A stretch of DNA of 64,000 nt, taken from NCBI GenBank assembly GCA_022844105.1, contig JALHMJ010000002.1, positions 62,001 through 126,000 of the forward strand, written 5' to 3'. The stretch comes from Hyphomicrobium sp. GTDB taxonomy: Bacteria; Pseudomonadota; Alphaproteobacteria; Rhizobiales; Hyphomicrobiaceae. The number at the start of each line of letters is the position of its first letter. Position 1 is the first letter of the stretch. Under the pieces are notes generated by a model that worked only from the letters and a program-made list of their open reading frames with translations, was not told the DNA's origin and did not search any database. The position numbers and the translations under genes are program-made. Shown piece by piece: positions 26,800 through 34,502 of this stretch.

Positions 26800-28044
26800 A
26801 TGTCTTTTGCGGCACATTCCATCCCGGTTCTGGACGCCACCCCGGCCGACCACCGAAAAAGCGCTGTTCACCTGATGACGCTGGCCGCCGTATGGCTGAC
26901 GTTTGCCGCAAGCGGCGTTGTCTTTTCCGAACCTGCGCCCGTCGACATTCTCTCCGCCGGGCTGATGATCCTCCTCCCGACCGTCGGCCTGATCCTCGTC
27001 ACGCCGCTGCTGCTCACCTACATCAGTCTATGGCTGGTCGCCGCATCCGGTGCCTATCTCGCGGCGACCGTGTCACGCGACCTCGCCGACAGCCTGACCC
27101 ACACGTCCGTCTCGCTGTTTTTATATCTCGTATCGTTTGTCATCGCAGCCTTCATCGCCCGCCGCCCCACGGCACACACAAAACTCATCTTCTCGGCCTG
27201 GATCTTCGCCGCCGTGATCGCCGCGAGCGCTGGTCTGGCGGGCTACACGCATGCCGTGCCCGGCGCCTATGAATTGTTCACGAAATTCGATCGGGTCGCT
27301 GGAACCTTCAAGGACCCGAACGTCTTCGGACCCTTCCTCGTGCCGCCATTCCTGTACTGTTTGCACCTCGCGATCACCCGATCGGCCACCAAGGCCCTTT
27401 TGCCGCTCGCAGGCGCCGGCTTTTTCGCGGTGGCGATCCTGCTCAGCTTCTCGCGCGGCGCCTGGGTCAACCTTGCGCTCGCCGCTGCGCTTTACGTTTG
27501 GCTCGCGTTCGTCACCGCATCGGGGCAATCACAGCGCACGCGCATCATCCTTTTGTCCACCATCGGCGCGCTGATCACCATTGGTGCCGTACTCGTTGCG
27601 CTACAGTTCGATACCGTCTCAAATTTGTTATCCCAGCGCGCCAGCCTGACACAGAGCTACGACGTCGGTCCCGATGGCCGCTTCGGCGGCCAGCAAAAAG
27701 CTCTTGATCTTATTCTCTCCAATCCGCTCGGCATTGGGGCACAGCAATTCACGCCGATCTATCATCACGAGGAGGTCCACAACGTCTTCCTCAGCATCGT
27801 CCTCAACGCTGGATGGATCGGCGGCGGAGCGTATTGGATCGTGGTCGGCCTGACGCTCGTACTCGGATTTCGTCATGCCATGCACGCGACCACCTGGCGC
27901 CCACTGTTCATCATCGCCTACGCAGGCTTCGCCGCAACTGCGTTCGAAGGCTGGATTATCGATTCCGACCACTGGCGGAGTTTCTACACTTTGATGGCCA
28001 TCGTCTGGGGCTTGATGTCGGCACCAACGCAGGAGGCGCGGTGA
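26800..28044 (+). CDS. O-antigen ligase/polymerase family membrane protein (Wzy/WaaL-like)
   Basis: 414 residues from ATG 26800, with AGG five bases upstream; an earlier frame start inside the previous gene is rejected. There are about ten to twelve membrane segments. FDRVAGTFKDPNVFGPFLVP followed by LLSFSRGAWVNLAL and the HHEEVHNVFLSIVLNAGW segment match the Wzy_C periplasmic loop and its conserved Arg and His. In this context it most likely polymerises the repeat units at the outer face of the inner membrane, although ligase activity cannot be excluded. Confidence 0.85.
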   Translation: MSFAAHSIPVLDATPADHRKSAVHLMTLAAVWLTFAASGVVFSEPAPVDILSAGLMILLPTVGLILVTPLLLTYISLWLVAASGAYLAATVSRDLADSLTHTSVSLFLYLVSFVIAAFIARRPTAHTKLIFSAWIFAAVIAASAGLAGYTHAVPGAYELFTKFDRVAGTFKDPNVFGPFLVPPFLYCLHLAITRSATKALLPLAGAGFFAVAILLSFSRGAWVNLALAAALYVWLAFVTASGQSQRTRIILLSTIGALITIGAVLVALQFDTVSNLLSQRASLTQSYDVGPDGRFGGQQKALDLILSNPLGIGAQQFTPIYHHEEVHNVFLSIVLNAGWIGGGAYWIVVGLTLVLGFRHAMHATTWRPLFIIAYAGFAATAFEGWIIDSDHWRSFYTLMAIVWGLMSAPTQEAR

Positions 28045-28508
28045 AAACGCGAACCAACATCGACGCGCTGCCGTTCTTTTGGCCATCAATTGCAAAGTGC
28101 AGAATGCAAGACAAAGTTGCCAAGAACGGTCTGCCGGCATTGAAACGCAAGGCGGCGAACCGCGCATGGATACTTGGCGCTCTCAGCGGTCTGGGCCTCG
28201 CCGCATTGCTTCTCATCTTGGGCGTCGGTAAAACGACGGTCGTGGCGCCTTGCATGGTGGCCTTTGGTATCTTGGCGCTCGCGCTTCGTAGAGCCAGCAC
28301 CCTTCCCCGCAAGGGGCGACAGGCACGCGTTCTTCACGATGTCCGCCCAATCCTGCAGAAGCCGGTCATTGTCGTGCCGGAAATGAAACGGGCCCCGCGC
28401 ATTGTTCGCGCCGAGCCCGGTCTCATCATTCCTGCCTTGCCGCCCGATCGGCCACGGACCCGGATCTCAGAGCGCCGTCCTGGCCCGGTGCCGGACGACG
28501 ATGCCTGA
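28041..28508 (+). CDS. Small membrane protein of unknown function
   Basis: A 155-residue frame opens with GTG 28041, overlapping the previous stop in GTGA, or with ATG 28104. It has a basic start, two adjacent membrane segments (WILGALSGLGLAALLLILGV and VAPCMVAFGILALALR) and a Pro/Arg-rich cytoplasmic-looking tail. I recognise no domain. The four-base overlap suggests coupling to the polymerase gene. Coding is plausible but not proven; codon use looks native. Confidence 0.5.
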   Translation: MKTRTNIDALPFFWPSIAKCRMQDKVAKNGLPALKRKAANRAWILGALSGLGLAALLLILGVGKTTVVAPCMVAFGILALALRRASTLPRKGRQARVLHDVRPILQKPVIVVPEMKRAPRIVRAEPGLIIPALPPDRPRTRISERRPGPVPDDDA

Positions 28509-28512
28509 TGCG

Positions 28513-29004
28513 TCAGTCTGCTTCGTTGGCCGAATCTGAGTTGAGCAGACCGTAATTCTCGACGCCAATTCGCTGCAAGAGATCGAGTTGCGTCTCCAGG
28601 AAGTCGAGGTGTCCTTCCTCATCCTTCAGGAGATGTTCAAAGATGCCCATCGTTACGTAATCTTCGTGCTTGCGGCAGACGTCACGACCCCGCGTGTAGG
28701 TCTCGATGGCAATCTTCTCGCCCTTCATATCGCACTCGAGAACTTCCTTGATGTTCTCGCCGATCATGAGCGGTGCGACATGCTGAAGGTTTGGGAAACC
28801 GTCGAGATAGATGATGCGATCGATGATCTTGTCGGCGTGAACCATTTCCTCGATCGACTCGGCGCGTTCCTTCTTCGCCAGCTTGGTGTAGCCCCAGTTT
28901 GCGAGCAGCCTGTAATGCAGCCAATACTGGTTCACGGCCCCGAGTTCGAGCTTCAGCGACTCATTGAGGATGTCGATGATTTCTTTATTGCCCTTGCCCT
29001 TCAT
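28513..29004 (-). CDS. bfr: Bacterioferritin
   Basis: Bacterioferritin stores iron as a mineral in a 24-subunit shell. The 163-residue protein keeps the ferroxidase ligands Glu20, Glu53 and His56 (in [11 protein letters not shown]), plus Glu and His in [16 protein letters not shown]. Met54 is the axial heme ligand of true bacterioferritins. A strong ribosome site (GAGGAGA) precedes ATG 29004. bfd lies directly upstream on the same strand, 133 bases away, so storage and release of iron are encoded together. Confidence 0.96.
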   Translation of the reverse strand: MKGKGNKEIIDILNESLKLELGAVNQYWLHYRLLANWGYTKLAKKERAESIEEMVHADKIIDRIIYLDGFPNLQHVAPLMIGENIKEVLECDMKGEKIAIETYTRGRDVCRKHEDYVTMGIFEHLLKDEEGHLDFLETQLDLLQRIGVENYGLLNSDSANEAD

Positions 29005-29137
29005 GGGGTCGTTCTCCTCGATGCATTAATGGAAAAAATCAGCGCGGCGGACCCTACGTCATCCGAGCCGGACCCTTCAACAGATCCGGCGAGCGGACCG
29101 TCTCACATATTTGGAACGATTACAAAGTAGAACCCGA

Positions 29138-29485
29138 TCACCGGATCGCTTTATCACGCACCGCCACAGGCTCGGGCAGGACACGCGGCGTACCGCGCAG
29201 CGGACGCGATACGCGCCGCTCTGGCGCCGCCAGCAAATCCTTCATGCGAGTTTTGGCCGTCGCGCAAGCGCACGGGCAAATCAAGCCGCGCTGCTCAAGT
29301 TCTTCCATCTTTGCGTAAATCGTTTCTGCGGCCAACGGAGCACATCCGCAGCACTGCATTTTCTTCTGTAGATGCCGATATATAACGCCCGGAGTCGGCA
29401 GCGGAGCGTTGTCCTGACTCATCACCTCGAGTACGGCCTGCTCCAGGTCCCGATCCGTCACATACGCACAAGAACACACGATCAT
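29138..29485 (-). CDS. bfd: Bacterioferritin-associated ferredoxin-like protein with C-terminal extension
   Basis: 115 residues. The N-terminus carries the 2Fe-2S ligands of Bfd: Cys4 and Cys6 (IVCSC) and a later C-x-x-C in QCCGC (Cys45-Cys48). Bfd binds bacterioferritin and reduces the stored iron for release. The protein is nearly twice the length of E. coli Bfd: it adds a helix and a second Cys-rich patch ICPCACATAK near residue 70, then a basic tail. The start is followed by a normal frame, and a hairpin covers the ribosome site just upstream. Confidence 0.8.
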   Translation of the reverse strand: MIVCSCAYVTDRDLEQAVLEVMSQDNAPLPTPGVIYRHLQKKMQCCGCAPLAAETIYAKMEELEQRGLICPCACATAKTRMKDLLAAPERRVSRPLRGTPRVLPEPVAVRDKAIR

Positions 29486-29787
29486 GAGTTTGCCCCTTCC
29501 AAGGGGGCCTCACGGCACAGTGCCGGAAACAAGAACAGGACGACCATGGGCGCACGAAACTGGGGCACGGACTAGCTCCAAACCTTGGGGTTCAAGGCCC
29601 CATATTGGATACATCTGGATGTTTAAAATCCTGTCTCAAATACACCAGCCAAGCGGGGAGCTGTCAAGGTGCGCCCTCGTTAGGGTTGTCCGCGCAGATT
29701 GTCACCTTCGACCGTCCATGTCTCCGTTGGAACAGCGCTTTATCAGCCCGGCCCCTACAGCTTCTCATCCAACAGTGAGGAGCCTCG
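29486..29787. other. Divergent intergenic region between bfd and alpha/beta hydrolase genes
   Basis: 302 bases with no gene. Next to the bfd start, on the minus strand, GCCCCCTTGGAAGGGGC can fold over the AAGGGG ribosome site (29492-29508). A second short inverted repeat, TGGGG/CCCCA, lies near 29587-29603. I saw no perfect Irr (ICE) or Fur box. Confidence 0.4.
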
Positions 29788-30624
29788 ATGTCCCGGATCA
29801 AAACCAGTCTCGCGTCTTTGCTTCCGCCGGCAGACGGCCGCACCGGCGTCCTGCTGGTCCACGGACTGTGCGGCTCACCAGCAGAAATGCGGTTCATCGC
29901 CAATGGGTTGACCCGGTCGGGCTACATCGTCCATTGCCCGCAGCTTGCCGGCCACGGCGGCAGTGAAGCAGAATTGACGGCGACCCGTTGGCAGGATTGG
30001 TACGACAGCGCCGAGAAGGGCCTGGATGAGCTTTGCGCACGGTGCGATCGCGTCGTGGTCGGTGGCCTTTCCACCGGAGCCGTGCTCGCACTCATGCTCG
30101 CCGCCCGCCACCCGGACAAAATTTCCGGCCTCGCACTCTATGCTCCGACACTCTGGCTGAACGGTCGCAGCGTGCCGTGGTATGCCAGCCTCTTCCGCAT
30201 GGTTCGCAGTCGCAGGCTGGCCGCCCTCTTCCGTTTCCCGGCGCCGCATGACTTTGGTATCAAGGACGAGAGACTGCGGACATTCATCAAAGCCGCCCTG
30301 ACCGTGCCCGGCACGCCGGTCACCCCATTCGCGACTCCCGGCGTTGCCGTTCTCGAGCGCCATCGGCTGGTGGTCGCGCTCCTGCCCCACATCGCGTCGA
30401 TCCGGATGCCTGTGTTGATCCTACACCCCCGCGAAGACGACTACGCTGGCCTTTCGAACGCCACCCATCTGCAGAAATCCCTCGCCGGCCCCGTTCAGCT
30501 GGTGGTGCTTGAGGACAGCTATCACCTCGTTACGGTCGACCGGCAGCGCGACGTAGTGCTCGACCGCACCTTATGCTTCCTGGCCCAGATTGGCGACCGC
30601 CTGACGCAACGGGCAGCCGCATAA
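29788..30624 (+). CDS. Alpha/beta hydrolase (carboxylesterase/monoacylglycerol lipase-like)
   Basis: 278 residues from ATG 29788, preceded by GTGAGGAGCCTCG. VLLVHGLCGSPAE gives the HG oxyanion motif. VVVGGLSTGAVLAL holds the nucleophile elbow, a Gly-x-Ser-x-Gly type with Ser in GLSTG. HPREDDYAG supplies the acid and DSYHLV the His. The cap region is short, as in Est30-like carboxylesterases. No signal peptide is seen, so it is cytoplasmic and acts on an ester or acyl substrate not identifiable here. It stands alone, divergent from bfd. Confidence 0.85.
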   Translation: MSRIKTSLASLLPPADGRTGVLLVHGLCGSPAEMRFIANGLTRSGYIVHCPQLAGHGGSEAELTATRWQDWYDSAEKGLDELCARCDRVVVGGLSTGAVLALMLAARHPDKISGLALYAPTLWLNGRSVPWYASLFRMVRSRRLAALFRFPAPHDFGIKDERLRTFIKAALTVPGTPVTPFATPGVAVLERHRLVVALLPHIASIRMPVLILHPREDDYAGLSNATHLQKSLAGPVQLVVLEDSYHLVTVDRQRDVVLDRTLCFLAQIGDRLTQRAAA

Positions 30625-30762
30625 ACCTCATCAGATCAGCTGATTGCCAGACTTAGGCCTCCTGTTACCGCCGGAACAGCCGCACGGCGGTCGCTCAGGC
30701 ATATTGATCCCACTGACGGCCGCACGGCCAACCCGACGCCCAACGTAAAAATGGAGAGTGTC

Positions 30763-31389
30763 ATGTCCGCCAAGTATAGCACCGCAATCGCTGCCACGAT
30801 CGTTGCCGCCTCCATGGCCTTCACGACCACGACCGCCCAAGCCGGCCGTGGTCTCGGCCTTGGCATTGGCCTCGGCGTCCTGGCGGTTGGCGCCATGGCT
30901 GCGGCCTCCCAGGCCGAACAGCAGCGGGCTTACGAAGCAAAGCGAGCCCGTGCCGCCGCCGAAGCCCGTGCCCGGGCGCAGGCCAAAGCCGAAGCCCAGG
31001 CCCGCGCGAAAGCCGAGGCCAAAGCCCGCGCCATCGCGCAAGCCAAAGCAGAAGCCAAGGCCCGCGCTATTGCCGAAGCCAAGGCAGAAGCCCGCCGTGA
31101 AGCCGCTAAGGAAACGGTCGTGGCCGCCGCGACCGAAACCGTCGCCCCCGCCACGAGCGTCGAAACCCCCATCGCGACGGAAGCAACCAATCTGATGCCC
31201 GCCGAAACCACGGCCGCAACGACGACTGCCGCCAATACCGAGCCCGCTCCGGCGACCGTCGTCTCGAATGCGGAATCGCCCGCTACCACGTCTGCGACCG
31301 AGACCGGCTCAGACGAAACTGCGACGTCCACCGGTGAATGCCGCCGCTACATCCCCGCCGTCGGCGTCACGATCAACGTCGGCTGCTGA
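30763..31389 (+). CDS. Secreted Ala/Lys/Arg/Glu-rich repeat protein of unknown function
   Basis: 208 residues from ATG 30763 (GGAGAGTGTC upstream). A signal peptide ends near AQA-G27, followed by a glycine-zipper-like stretch GRGLGLGIGLGVLAVGAMAAA. Residues about 50-125 form a highly charged helix with near-perfect 12-residue repeats (AKAEAKARAIAQ, then AKAEAKARAIAE). A Thr/Ala/Glu-rich linker leads to a conserved-looking tail with a Cys at each end, ECRRYIPAVGVTINVGC. The Cys pair may form a disulphide. I recognise no family. It precedes an ABC ATPase and HlyD adaptor but is separated from them by a terminator. Confidence 0.75.
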   Translation: MSAKYSTAIAATIVAASMAFTTTTAQAGRGLGLGIGLGVLAVGAMAAASQAEQQRAYEAKRARAAAEARARAQAKAEAQARAKAEAKARAIAQAKAEAKARAIAEAKAEARREAAKETVVAAATETVAPATSVETPIATEATNLMPAETTAATTTAANTEPAPATVVSNAESPATTSATETGSDETATSTGECRRYIPAVGVTINVGC

Positions 31390-31439
31390 TCCGGCGGCCC
31401 GACAATCCGGCTACTCACGCCTGTTATCTCTTTCGAATA

Positions 31440-31467
31440 CCCCGGGAACCTCCTCCCGGGGTTTTTT
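31440..31467 (+). terminator. Rho-independent terminator after the repeat protein
   Basis: A perfect 8-base stem CCCCGGGA/TCCCGGGG with loop ACCTCC is followed by six T. It lies 51 bases after the stop codon. Confidence 0.9.
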
Positions 31468-31624
31468 CGATTCTATCCTCCGGCAAAAACAAATAACCGT
31501 GTGCCTGGAGGAACAGCGCACGCGCCGCAAATCAGTCAATGTGCCCAGCAACGAGACAAGACGATGCCGCGATCGACATCGCGCCCCCCCCCGCAGCAAC
31601 GGACTCACACGCCGAGGTACTTCC

Positions 31625-32338
31625 ATGTCTGTCGACCGTTCCGTCATCGTTCGCGCGCGCGGCATCACCAAGACGATTGCGACCGGCGCCGGCGATCTGA
31701 CCATCCTCAAAGGCGTCGACCTCGATCTCTATCCCGGCGAACTGACGCTCCTGATGGGACCGTCCGGCTCTGGTAAAACCACATTTCTGTCGATCCTCGG
31801 TTGCATTCTGACCGCCACTGAGGGCCACCTCACGATCAACGGCGAAGAAGCCGTGGGCCAGACCGCGGAAGGCCTCGCCGATTTACGCCGCCGCAACATG
31901 GGCTTCGTGTTCCAGGGATACAATCTGTTCCCCACGCTGACGGCGCTCGAAAACGTCTTGATGGCACTCGATGTGCGCGGCGCGCGTCTCGCCGATCCAT
32001 ATCAGGCCGCCCGTGATGCGCTCATCGGCGTCGGCCTTGCGCACCGGATCGACGCCTATCCCTCGAAGCTTTCAGGCGGCGAGAAACAGCGGGTCGCGAT
32101 CGCCCGTTCGCTCGCCGGCAATCCAGCTGTGGTGCTCGCCGACGAGCCGACCGCTGCGCTTGACAGCGAGAATGGCAAGGCCGTGATGGAATTGCTTGCT
32201 CGCGTGGGTCAAGACCCTTCGCGCGCCGTGCTCGCGGTTACCCACGATCATCGAACATTGAGTTACGCCGACCGCATCATCAAGATCGAAGACGGCCGCA
32301 TCGTCGGCGACGAGCGACCCAACGGGCTCGCAGCCTGA
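31625..32338 (+). CDS. ABC transporter ATPase, DevA/MacB/LolD type
   Basis: 237 residues from ATG 31625, with GAGG seven bases upstream; a longer frame reaching into the previous gene is rejected. Walker A is GPSGSGKTTF, the signature LSGGEKQR, Walker B VVLADEPTAALD, and the switch His lies in AVTHDHR. FVFQGYNLFPTLTALENV (shortened) is the Q-loop typical of the MacB/LolD/DevA group that drives lipid, peptide or polysaccharide export with an adaptor. It is followed by an HlyD adaptor gene, but no permease gene adjoins either of them. Confidence 0.88.
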   Translation: MSVDRSVIVRARGITKTIATGAGDLTILKGVDLDLYPGELTLLMGPSGSGKTTFLSILGCILTATEGHLTINGEEAVGQTAEGLADLRRRNMGFVFQGYNLFPTLTALENVLMALDVRGARLADPYQAARDALIGVGLAHRIDAYPSKLSGGEKQRVAIARSLAGNPAVVLADEPTAALDSENGKAVMELLARVGQDPSRAVLAVTHDHRTLSYADRIIKIEDGRIVGDERPNGLAA

Positions 32339-32398
32339 TCGAACCTTGCATCTGATCTCATCGCCTGCAGACAACCGACAACAAGGACACGCTGAGCC

Positions 32399-33424
32399 AT
32401 GAAAATAAACCTGGGTTTGTTGGTACTTGGCGGCGTCGCTGCCGTCGGCGCCTATCTGGCCTATGGCCAGTTCAGCGGCGCGGATCGCGCCCCAGCCCGT
32501 GCGGCGCCCGAAGCGGAAATCGCTTGGATTGCGGCCGCTCCTGCACGCGCCGAGCCCAAATCGGGCGAGATCCGCATCGGCACGGGCATCCTCGGCCGCG
32601 TCATCAAGGTGCATGCCGCGGTCGATGAGAAAGTCGAAGAGGGCGAACTCATCGTCCAATTGGACGACGCGGAAGCCCGCGCGCGGTTGACCTCCGCCGA
32701 AACACAGGCAGAAGCCCTGCGCGAAGAACGCGAGAAAGCATTCGCGTCTGGCCGCGAAGACGTCCGCAAGGCCGAAGACGCCATCTACTCCGCCGAACGC
32801 GCGGTGACCGGCGCCCGCATCGAACTCGACGGCGCTTTGATCGCCAAGCGCACGTCCAATGGATCTGAACAGTCGGTTAGTGAAGCGCGCAAGCGGCTGA
32901 CAGAGGCCAATGAGCGTCTCGAGCGTGAACGCCTTGCCTTTATCCGGGCCCAGTCGAAGGCAAATCTTCCCGCTCCGAGCAGTGCGGAAAGCGCCGTCAG
33001 CGCCGCGCGGACCGAAGTCCGCTTGGCTGAAGCCCTGCTCGACAAGACCCGCATCCGCGCACCGCTTGCCGGCACCGTTCTCCAAGTCAACGCAAAAGCC
33101 GGCGAGATCGTCGCGCCCAGCCCTGAAGCGCCCCTGATTGTCATGGGGGACATGTCGAGCATTCGCGTCAAGGCTGAAGTCGACGAGGGCGACATCTCAA
33201 AGATCACGGTCGGACAGAAGGTTTTCGTTCGCTCGCTGAGTTTTCCCGGCAAGGAATTCGACGGCACCGTCGCGAGTCTGGCACCGACGCTGGCCCAGCC
33301 GCGAATCGGCCCTCGCGGTCCTAAACGCCCCAACGATGTCGAGGTGCGTGAAGTCACGATCGACCTGGACGCCGCTTCTCCACTATTGCCGGGAATGCGC
33401 GTCGACGCCTTCTTTCGCAAGTAA
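32399..33424 (+). CDS. HlyD/RND-type periplasmic adaptor (DevB-like)
   Basis: 341 residues. An N-terminal anchor (LGLLVLGGVAAVGAYLAYG) is followed by a biotinyl-lipoyl-like half-domain (GRVIKVHAAVDEKVEEGELIVQLDD, shortened). A long alpha-helical hairpin rich in Glu, Ala and Arg follows (about 95-190), then the second lipoyl half TRIRAPLAGTVLQVNAKAGE and a beta-barrel ending at LLPGMRVDAFFRK. It should link an inner-membrane exporter to an outer-membrane channel. It follows the ATPase by 60 bases. The missing permease must be encoded elsewhere. Confidence 0.88.
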   Translation: MKINLGLLVLGGVAAVGAYLAYGQFSGADRAPARAAPEAEIAWIAAAPARAEPKSGEIRIGTGILGRVIKVHAAVDEKVEEGELIVQLDDAEARARLTSAETQAEALREEREKAFASGREDVRKAEDAIYSAERAVTGARIELDGALIAKRTSNGSEQSVSEARKRLTEANERLERERLAFIRAQSKANLPAPSSAESAVSAARTEVRLAEALLDKTRIRAPLAGTVLQVNAKAGEIVAPSPEAPLIVMGDMSSIRVKAEVDEGDISKITVGQKVFVRSLSFPGKEFDGTVASLAPTLAQPRIGPRGPKRPNDVEVREVTIDLDAASPLLPGMRVDAFFRK

Positions 33425-33809
33425 CGCCAAGTAATCTAGCGCAACGAATTGTGACAGCTGTTCACCATACAGCCTTCGGACGACAGACAAGATTAAAAAC
33501 GCGTCCTGAAAACCGCGGTTTTTTCTGTCGCAGCGGCGACAACGACACAGTTTTCGCCACCCAACTGTCGTAATTTCCTCGCTCAGTGATGTGTCGCCGG
33601 GAACTGTCACGGTGCCAGATGAGGCGCAGGGTTCATCGGACGCAACTAAGTTGGCAAAGCGGCTTTCGGCAGTGAAACGCTAACCGCATCGCCAGAGCAA
33701 AGCATGTGGGCATTGGACGAGATCCGGTGCCGAATCACACCCGTCCCGTGCTATTTCTAATGATGGCGTCGGGGTCCACGCACTGACGTTGAAGACGGAG
33801 ACCGCAGCT
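33425..33809. other. Intergenic region with nested inverted repeats
   Basis: 385 bases without a recognisable gene. CGACAGA (33481-33487) and TCTGTCG (33524-33530) enclose the perfect palindrome AAAACCGCGGTTTT (33509-33522), which runs into a T-rich stretch and may end the HlyD transcript. The remainder to 33809 probably contains the promoter of the next gene. Confidence 0.4.
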
Positions 33810-34283
33810 ATGACTTCTCATGCAACAGGATCGAGCACCGCGACATCCGGAGTCGTGACGCAGTCTGTCGTCAACCCGATCGATCCGTCCGACGTCCCAA
33901 CGGTTGCGGTACGTGAACTTGCCACCGCGCTCAAAGTTCTCGCCGACGACGTCATGGCCCTCGCCCGTGCGTCTGAATGGAGCGATGAAGATTTCCGCCG
34001 CGTCGAGCAGTACTTCTGGCAGCGATTTCCGCGCGACCGTCAGCGCAAAATCGCCGCCCTCGTTCGCCTGCGCAGTTTGATTGCCGTCTGCAAAGCCCGC
34101 CGCATGCAGAAGCTCATCGCCGAGCATGGCGCGCTCGCAGTCCAGTCGATTATCGAAGCGGCGGCATCAATGCGGCTCAACACAAGCTTCGGCTTCAGTC
34201 CGGTCAAGATTTCTTGCGCCGTTCTAGAATCTTTGCGGGACCCGTCGACCGGCATGTTTCGTGACGCCTCCGCCGCGGCCTGA
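33810..34283 (+). CDS. Protein of unknown function
   Basis: 157 residues from ATG 33810 (GGAG nine bases upstream); an in-frame TTG at 33789 would add seven. The first 25 residues are rich in Ser and Thr, and the rest is predicted helical: VRELATALKVLADDVMALAR, EDFRRVEQYFWQRFPRDRQRK and a basic, hydrophobic region VRLRSLIAVCKARRMQKLIAEHG (shortened). There is no signal peptide, membrane helix or known motif. It is monocistronic with a long upstream region. It might bind nucleic acid or a partner protein, but that is a guess. Confidence 0.6.
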   Translation: MTSHATGSSTATSGVVTQSVVNPIDPSDVPTVAVRELATALKVLADDVMALARASEWSDEDFRRVEQYFWQRFPRDRQRKIAALVRLRSLIAVCKARRMQKLIAEHGALAVQSIIEAAASMRLNTSFGFSPVKISCAVLESLRDPSTGMFRDASAAA

Positions 34284-34367
34284 CCACGGCCGATCTGTCG
34301 CACCAAATCCTTCGCCACACACTGACCGCGAATTGATCCGGCGGATCACGCTGTGCGTATCATATCC

Positions 34368-34463
34368 ATGATCAGCACCGCGATTCTCGTACTCGGCTAT
34401 CTTGCCGTCTTTCTGCCGGCGCTTGGTGGACTGTTGTGGGCGATGACCCGTCTTACCGATTGA
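34368..34463 (+). CDS. 31-residue single-span membrane peptide
   Basis: ATG 34368 opens a 31-codon frame encoding MISTAILVLGYLAVFLPALG and a short tail ending in TRLTD. One hydrophobic helix of about 22 residues fills nearly the whole peptide, as in known bacterial small membrane proteins. CATATCC upstream gives no good ribosome site. It lies between the unknown 157-residue protein and the convergent SGNH gene. The frame could be chance. Confidence 0.35.
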   Translation: MISTAILVLGYLAVFLPALGGLLWAMTRLTD

Positions 34464-34502
34464 CCGGCCAATATATGACGGGCTGGTTTGTCCGTCCGCC
34501 GC

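Noticed and set aside
27813-28040. Longer frame for the small membrane protein after the polymerase gene
   Set aside because: The first 76 codons are an out-of-frame shadow of the polymerase; only the part from GTG 28041 is plausible.
29005-29137. Irr or RirA iron box between bfr and bfd
   Set aside because: TTTG-N9-CAAA-like symmetry near 29110-29127 is too weak and does not fit the ICE or IRO consensus.
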